Shown: positions 52,881 to 55,500 of the stretch, in pieces | How the letters are laid out: each line of letters opens with the position of its first letter | Position numbering within the stretch: position 1 is the stretch's first letter | Origin: Cryptomeria japonica | Taxonomy: Eukaryota > Streptophyta > Pinopsida > Cupressales > Cupressaceae | Direction of reading: 5' to 3' | DNA length: 55,500 bases | Assembly: GCF_030272615.1 (NCBI RefSeq) | Contig: NC_081408.1 | Span: 624,557,912-624,613,411 of the forward strand | Notes under the pieces: generated by a model | The model's database searches: none | The model's input: the letters and a program-made list of their open reading frames with translations, nothing else | What the model was told of the DNA's origin: nothing | Position numbers and translations under genes: made by a program

Positions 52881-53974
52881 TAAAGCAAAAGTTTAGCTAA
52901 GATTAAAGAAAGGTCAAAAGCATAGACAAAATTTGCTTGAGTGTTGATAGAAAGTTTTAAAGGCATAGGTGGATTAAAGCAAAAGGTCAAAAGCAAAGAC
53001 AAAATTTGTCTAAGTGTTGAAAGAAAGTTTTCAAGGCATAGGTGGATTAAAGAAAAAGGTTAAAAGCAAAAGGAAATTCGCCTAAGTATTGGAAAGAAAA
53101 GAGAAATTTTTGGCTAAGAGTTGGATTTGAAAAAAAAACAAGATGAACTTCACCTAAAGGAGAAGCTTCTAGAAGAAAGCAAGAAAAGATTGCCATTGAG
53201 GATAAAAAATAAAAAAACAAAAAGAAAGAAAAAGGGAAGGTTCAATTTAATGCTCAAAACATGTATGGTTTCATTTTTAATAAACCATTAAAACAAAAAA
53301 AACAAAGCAAAGCAAGGATTCAACTTCTCTATAAACTTGAGGATTGGAATTCATTCAACTCACAAGTTGTTTCTCAATAGTTGAAAATTGGAGCAAGATG
53401 GAATTTCTTTCAGGTTTCAAGGTGAATTTTGAAAAATTTGCAAGTGCAAGGTAATTCCCTTAGGCAATTCAAGGAATTTCATCAAAAAATTTCAGGTTTA
53501 CGAAGATTTGGAGGTATATTTTCAAAATTTTAGTCTCTTTCACACTTCAAGATTTCCTTCTTCAGTCTAAATTTTAATTTTTGTAGACTTGCACAAGAAC
53601 CTTCATTCCAAATTCTTCGAATTTCATCTAGGAATCATATTTCTTTTTTGCTTTTTATAGTTTTTGTATGCGAGAAAGAAGGGTTAGTCAATCAAGAACA
53701 CAAACAACCTGCATACCAATGAAACATTACATGAAAGAGATCAAATGAACAAAACAAGTTAAATCATTAGTCTCCTAAAATCGTTTCATTGTTCTATATC
53801 TCCAAGGATTCTTCAAATCAAGGTTGTTCTCAGATTACTTGAGCACTTGATCTTTTAGAATGACTACCTAAAGAACGAGGGATGAATTGATAAAGATCTA
53901 AATGCAAGCGCAACTAAGATCTATTCATATGATATTGATGAAGCTATGATGTGATCAAGATGATGATATTAAAA

Positions 53975-54625
53975 TGAAGATTATGCTAACATGATATGCT
54001 ACCCTAACATGATATGTTATGCTAACATGATGATTTTCAACACTAAAATGCCCCTAAGTGATCAAACTTGCAAAGAGAAGCAAATGAGATTCCTTGATAA
54101 CTTGCACACAAGAAAACAACATAAGCTGGATGCAAAAACTTGGGATGATGATAGTGAAGAAATGAGGCCTATTTATAGAAGAAATGGGCAATTGGATGGT
54201 CAAGATTGAATAATCTTAACAAGGGTTAGGATTGAAGGATAATCAATCCATGTGAGACTTTCAACCCAGTCCCATGTTGACAAGTTTGAACTAAGATCTA
54301 TGATATGATAATGAAAGGTTAGTTATGGTAAAGACTATGCTATGATAATGAAACTAAACATGCTATGATATGGATATTATGCTAACATAATATATGCTAA
54401 TGCTAAAATGCTCCTAAATGCTTAAGTTTGCAAAGAAAGACAAATGTGGATTCTTGATAGACAATAACTTGGATGATCCCTCACAATGAATAAGTGAGTC
54501 CTATTTATAGAAGAAGTAGGGAATCGAATGGTTAAGATTGAATTATCTTAACAAGGGCTAGGATTGTATGATCCTCAATCCACGTGATACTTTCAATCCA
54601 ATCACATGTTGACAAGTGTCAACAT
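53975..54625. repeat. Diverged tandem duplication of about 300 bp
   Basis: Landmarks recur in the same order in 53975-54296 and 54360-54625: ATGCTAACATGATAT/ATGCTAACATAATAT, CTAAAATGCCCCTAA/CTAAAATGCTCCTAA, CCTATTTATAGAAGAA, AACAAGGGTTAGGATTG/AACAAGGGCTAGGATTG and CATGTTGACAAGT. Each copy has one TATTTATAG, a possible TATA box. Confidence 0.85.
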
Positions 54626-54749
54626 GAGAAGGGTTGAGAGGAGAGAGAAGGGGCATTAAATGCTTGAGGGGACATGATGGCTACCATAGGGGGTTGGGTT
54701 AGGGTTAGGTTAATGGATATTCCTTTTATCCAAGGGATAAATGAATGTG

Positions 54750-55400
54750 CAAGGGTTAAATGGTTACCTTAGTCAAAGCAATAAATGCTTTGGAGAGACT
54801 CGTGAGTTAAAAGGATGGTTAAGTTAGAGGAAAGTCTCTAACCAAAGGTCAAAGGTGAGTTAACCATTAATGGTTATGTAAGAGCCTTTGATGGTTTGGA
54901 AGACTTTAGAGGTCAACCATTTGAAGACATAAAGCCTTTAATGGTTATTGAAGACTTTGTAGGTTTTTGAGAAGTGGCTTCCTTTTATTTAAGAATGTGA
55001 CAATGATTAGGATAGGATTCGGTTAATTAAGAAGGATTAGGAGATTCTAGAAGAATGATTAGTGTGCAAATGGATTTTGTAGGAGAATGCAAGTGGGAGG
55101 AATTTTGGGATTTTCAATTAAAATAAAATCATTTATTTCAATTAAATGGTGGAACTTGCATTTGGATAGATATTTAAATAAATATTAATTTATTTAAATG
55201 TGAATGTGAATGTGCATTTTGGATTTTATTTAAATAAATCTTAATTTATTTAAATGAGAAAAAGGGGGATAAAGCATTAAATGCTGGAAAACTTGAAGGA
55301 AGTCATTAAAGGCTTAAGAAGACTCTAAAAGGAAACCATTAAAGGCTTGAAGACTTTAAAGGAAGCCATTAAAGGTTTGAGTTGATGGGTTTTGGGTCAA
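54750..55400. repeat. Short degenerate repeats, right edge
   Basis: Words such as AAGCCATTAAAGGCTTGA, AAGCCTTTAATGGTTATTGA and GAAGACTTTAAAGG recur, closest together at 55300-55390. A 20-bp stretch with AATAAATATTAATTTATTTA is duplicated (about 55167 and 55230). Confidence 0.7.
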
Positions 55401-55500
55401 CCTTTGGTTTAGGAATGTGCAACCCATTAAAGGGTGATTAGACTAATAATAGGGGTTTAGACGTGATTAGGAGAAAGGTCAACTTTCAACTTGTTTTTTT

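Larger units (their letters stand above)
51444..55500 (+). mobile_element. Second giant LTR (start only), family of the solo LTR
   Basis: Begins TGTTGTGACC and shares the first 40 or so bases with 14491, including the 17-nt palindrome (51467-51483). A periodic motif array follows (51950-52880), then AT/AG-rich sequence, CTCTATAAAC near 53328 as a possible promoter, a diverged tandem duplication (53975-54625) and a further short-repeat block (54750-55400). The right terminus is not in the window or not recognisable, so where this LTR ends is uncertain. No coding frame is convincing. Confidence 0.65.

Noticed and set aside
52655-53002. Short minus-strand frames in the second giant LTR
   Set aside because: They follow the spaced motif array and contain no domain.

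Overview
The window looks like land-plant nuclear DNA, most likely from a large, repeat-rich genome of conifer type. The reasons are Ty1/copia elements with initiator-Met tRNA primer sites, two plant-type L1 LINEs (DUF4283-like ORF1, plant zf-RVT domain), very long LTRs, long AT-rich spacers and one host gene with GT-AG introns. The species cannot be read from the sequence. No bacterial, organellar, rRNA, tRNA or CRISPR features are visible.

Layout. 1-6512: Ty1/copia element (copia-1, + strand), 5' LTR cut by the window edge, gag-pol stopped by only three nonsense codons. 6513-21259: an old plus-strand unit. It starts with a regularly spaced 28-bp motif array (6.55-7.40 kb), continues as a fossil reading frame of about 1000 codons of unknown family (8.2-10.68 and 19.55-20.36 kb), and ends in an LTR-like promoter/R/U5 segment (20.37-21.26 kb). 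Its reading frame is split by a complete minus-strand copia element (copia-2, 10684-19540, target duplication GTCTC). Copia-2 is itself split by a 3.3-kb solo LTR (14491-17791). 21260-22234: remnant of a minus-strand Ty3/gypsy gag. 22235-27981: a third copia element (copia-3, minus). 27982-29242: unassigned. 29257-29554: an LTR with its primer site (minus).

29969-32397 (minus) is the only convincing host gene: five exons with consistent phases. They encode a protein with a WVDF-type N-terminal motif, five 34-residue repeats, two KEN boxes and a perfect D-box, preceded by two short uORFs in stop/start overlap. It looks like a substrate of the APC/C ubiquitin ligase, but I cannot name it, and its 3' end is not found here.

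33.2-51.4 kb is an AT-rich block hit by two LINEs in head-to-head orientation, 84 bp apart. LINE-1 (36084-43930, minus) has 18-bp target duplications, ORF1 and ORF2 joined by an ATGA overlap, and an RNase H domain. LINE-2 (44015-50369, plus) has 15-bp duplications, no RNase H and many nonsense codons. From 51444 to the window end lies another giant LTR that shares its first 40 or so bases with the solo LTR at 14491, again filled with a periodic motif array.

The retroelements form a readable insertion stratigraphy. Most nonsense codons in them are C-to-T or G-to-A changes, as expected of methylated, silenced DNA. The least explained parts are the giant-LTR family with its spaced motif arrays and covarying palindromes, and the fossil ORF that ends inside an LTR core promoter.
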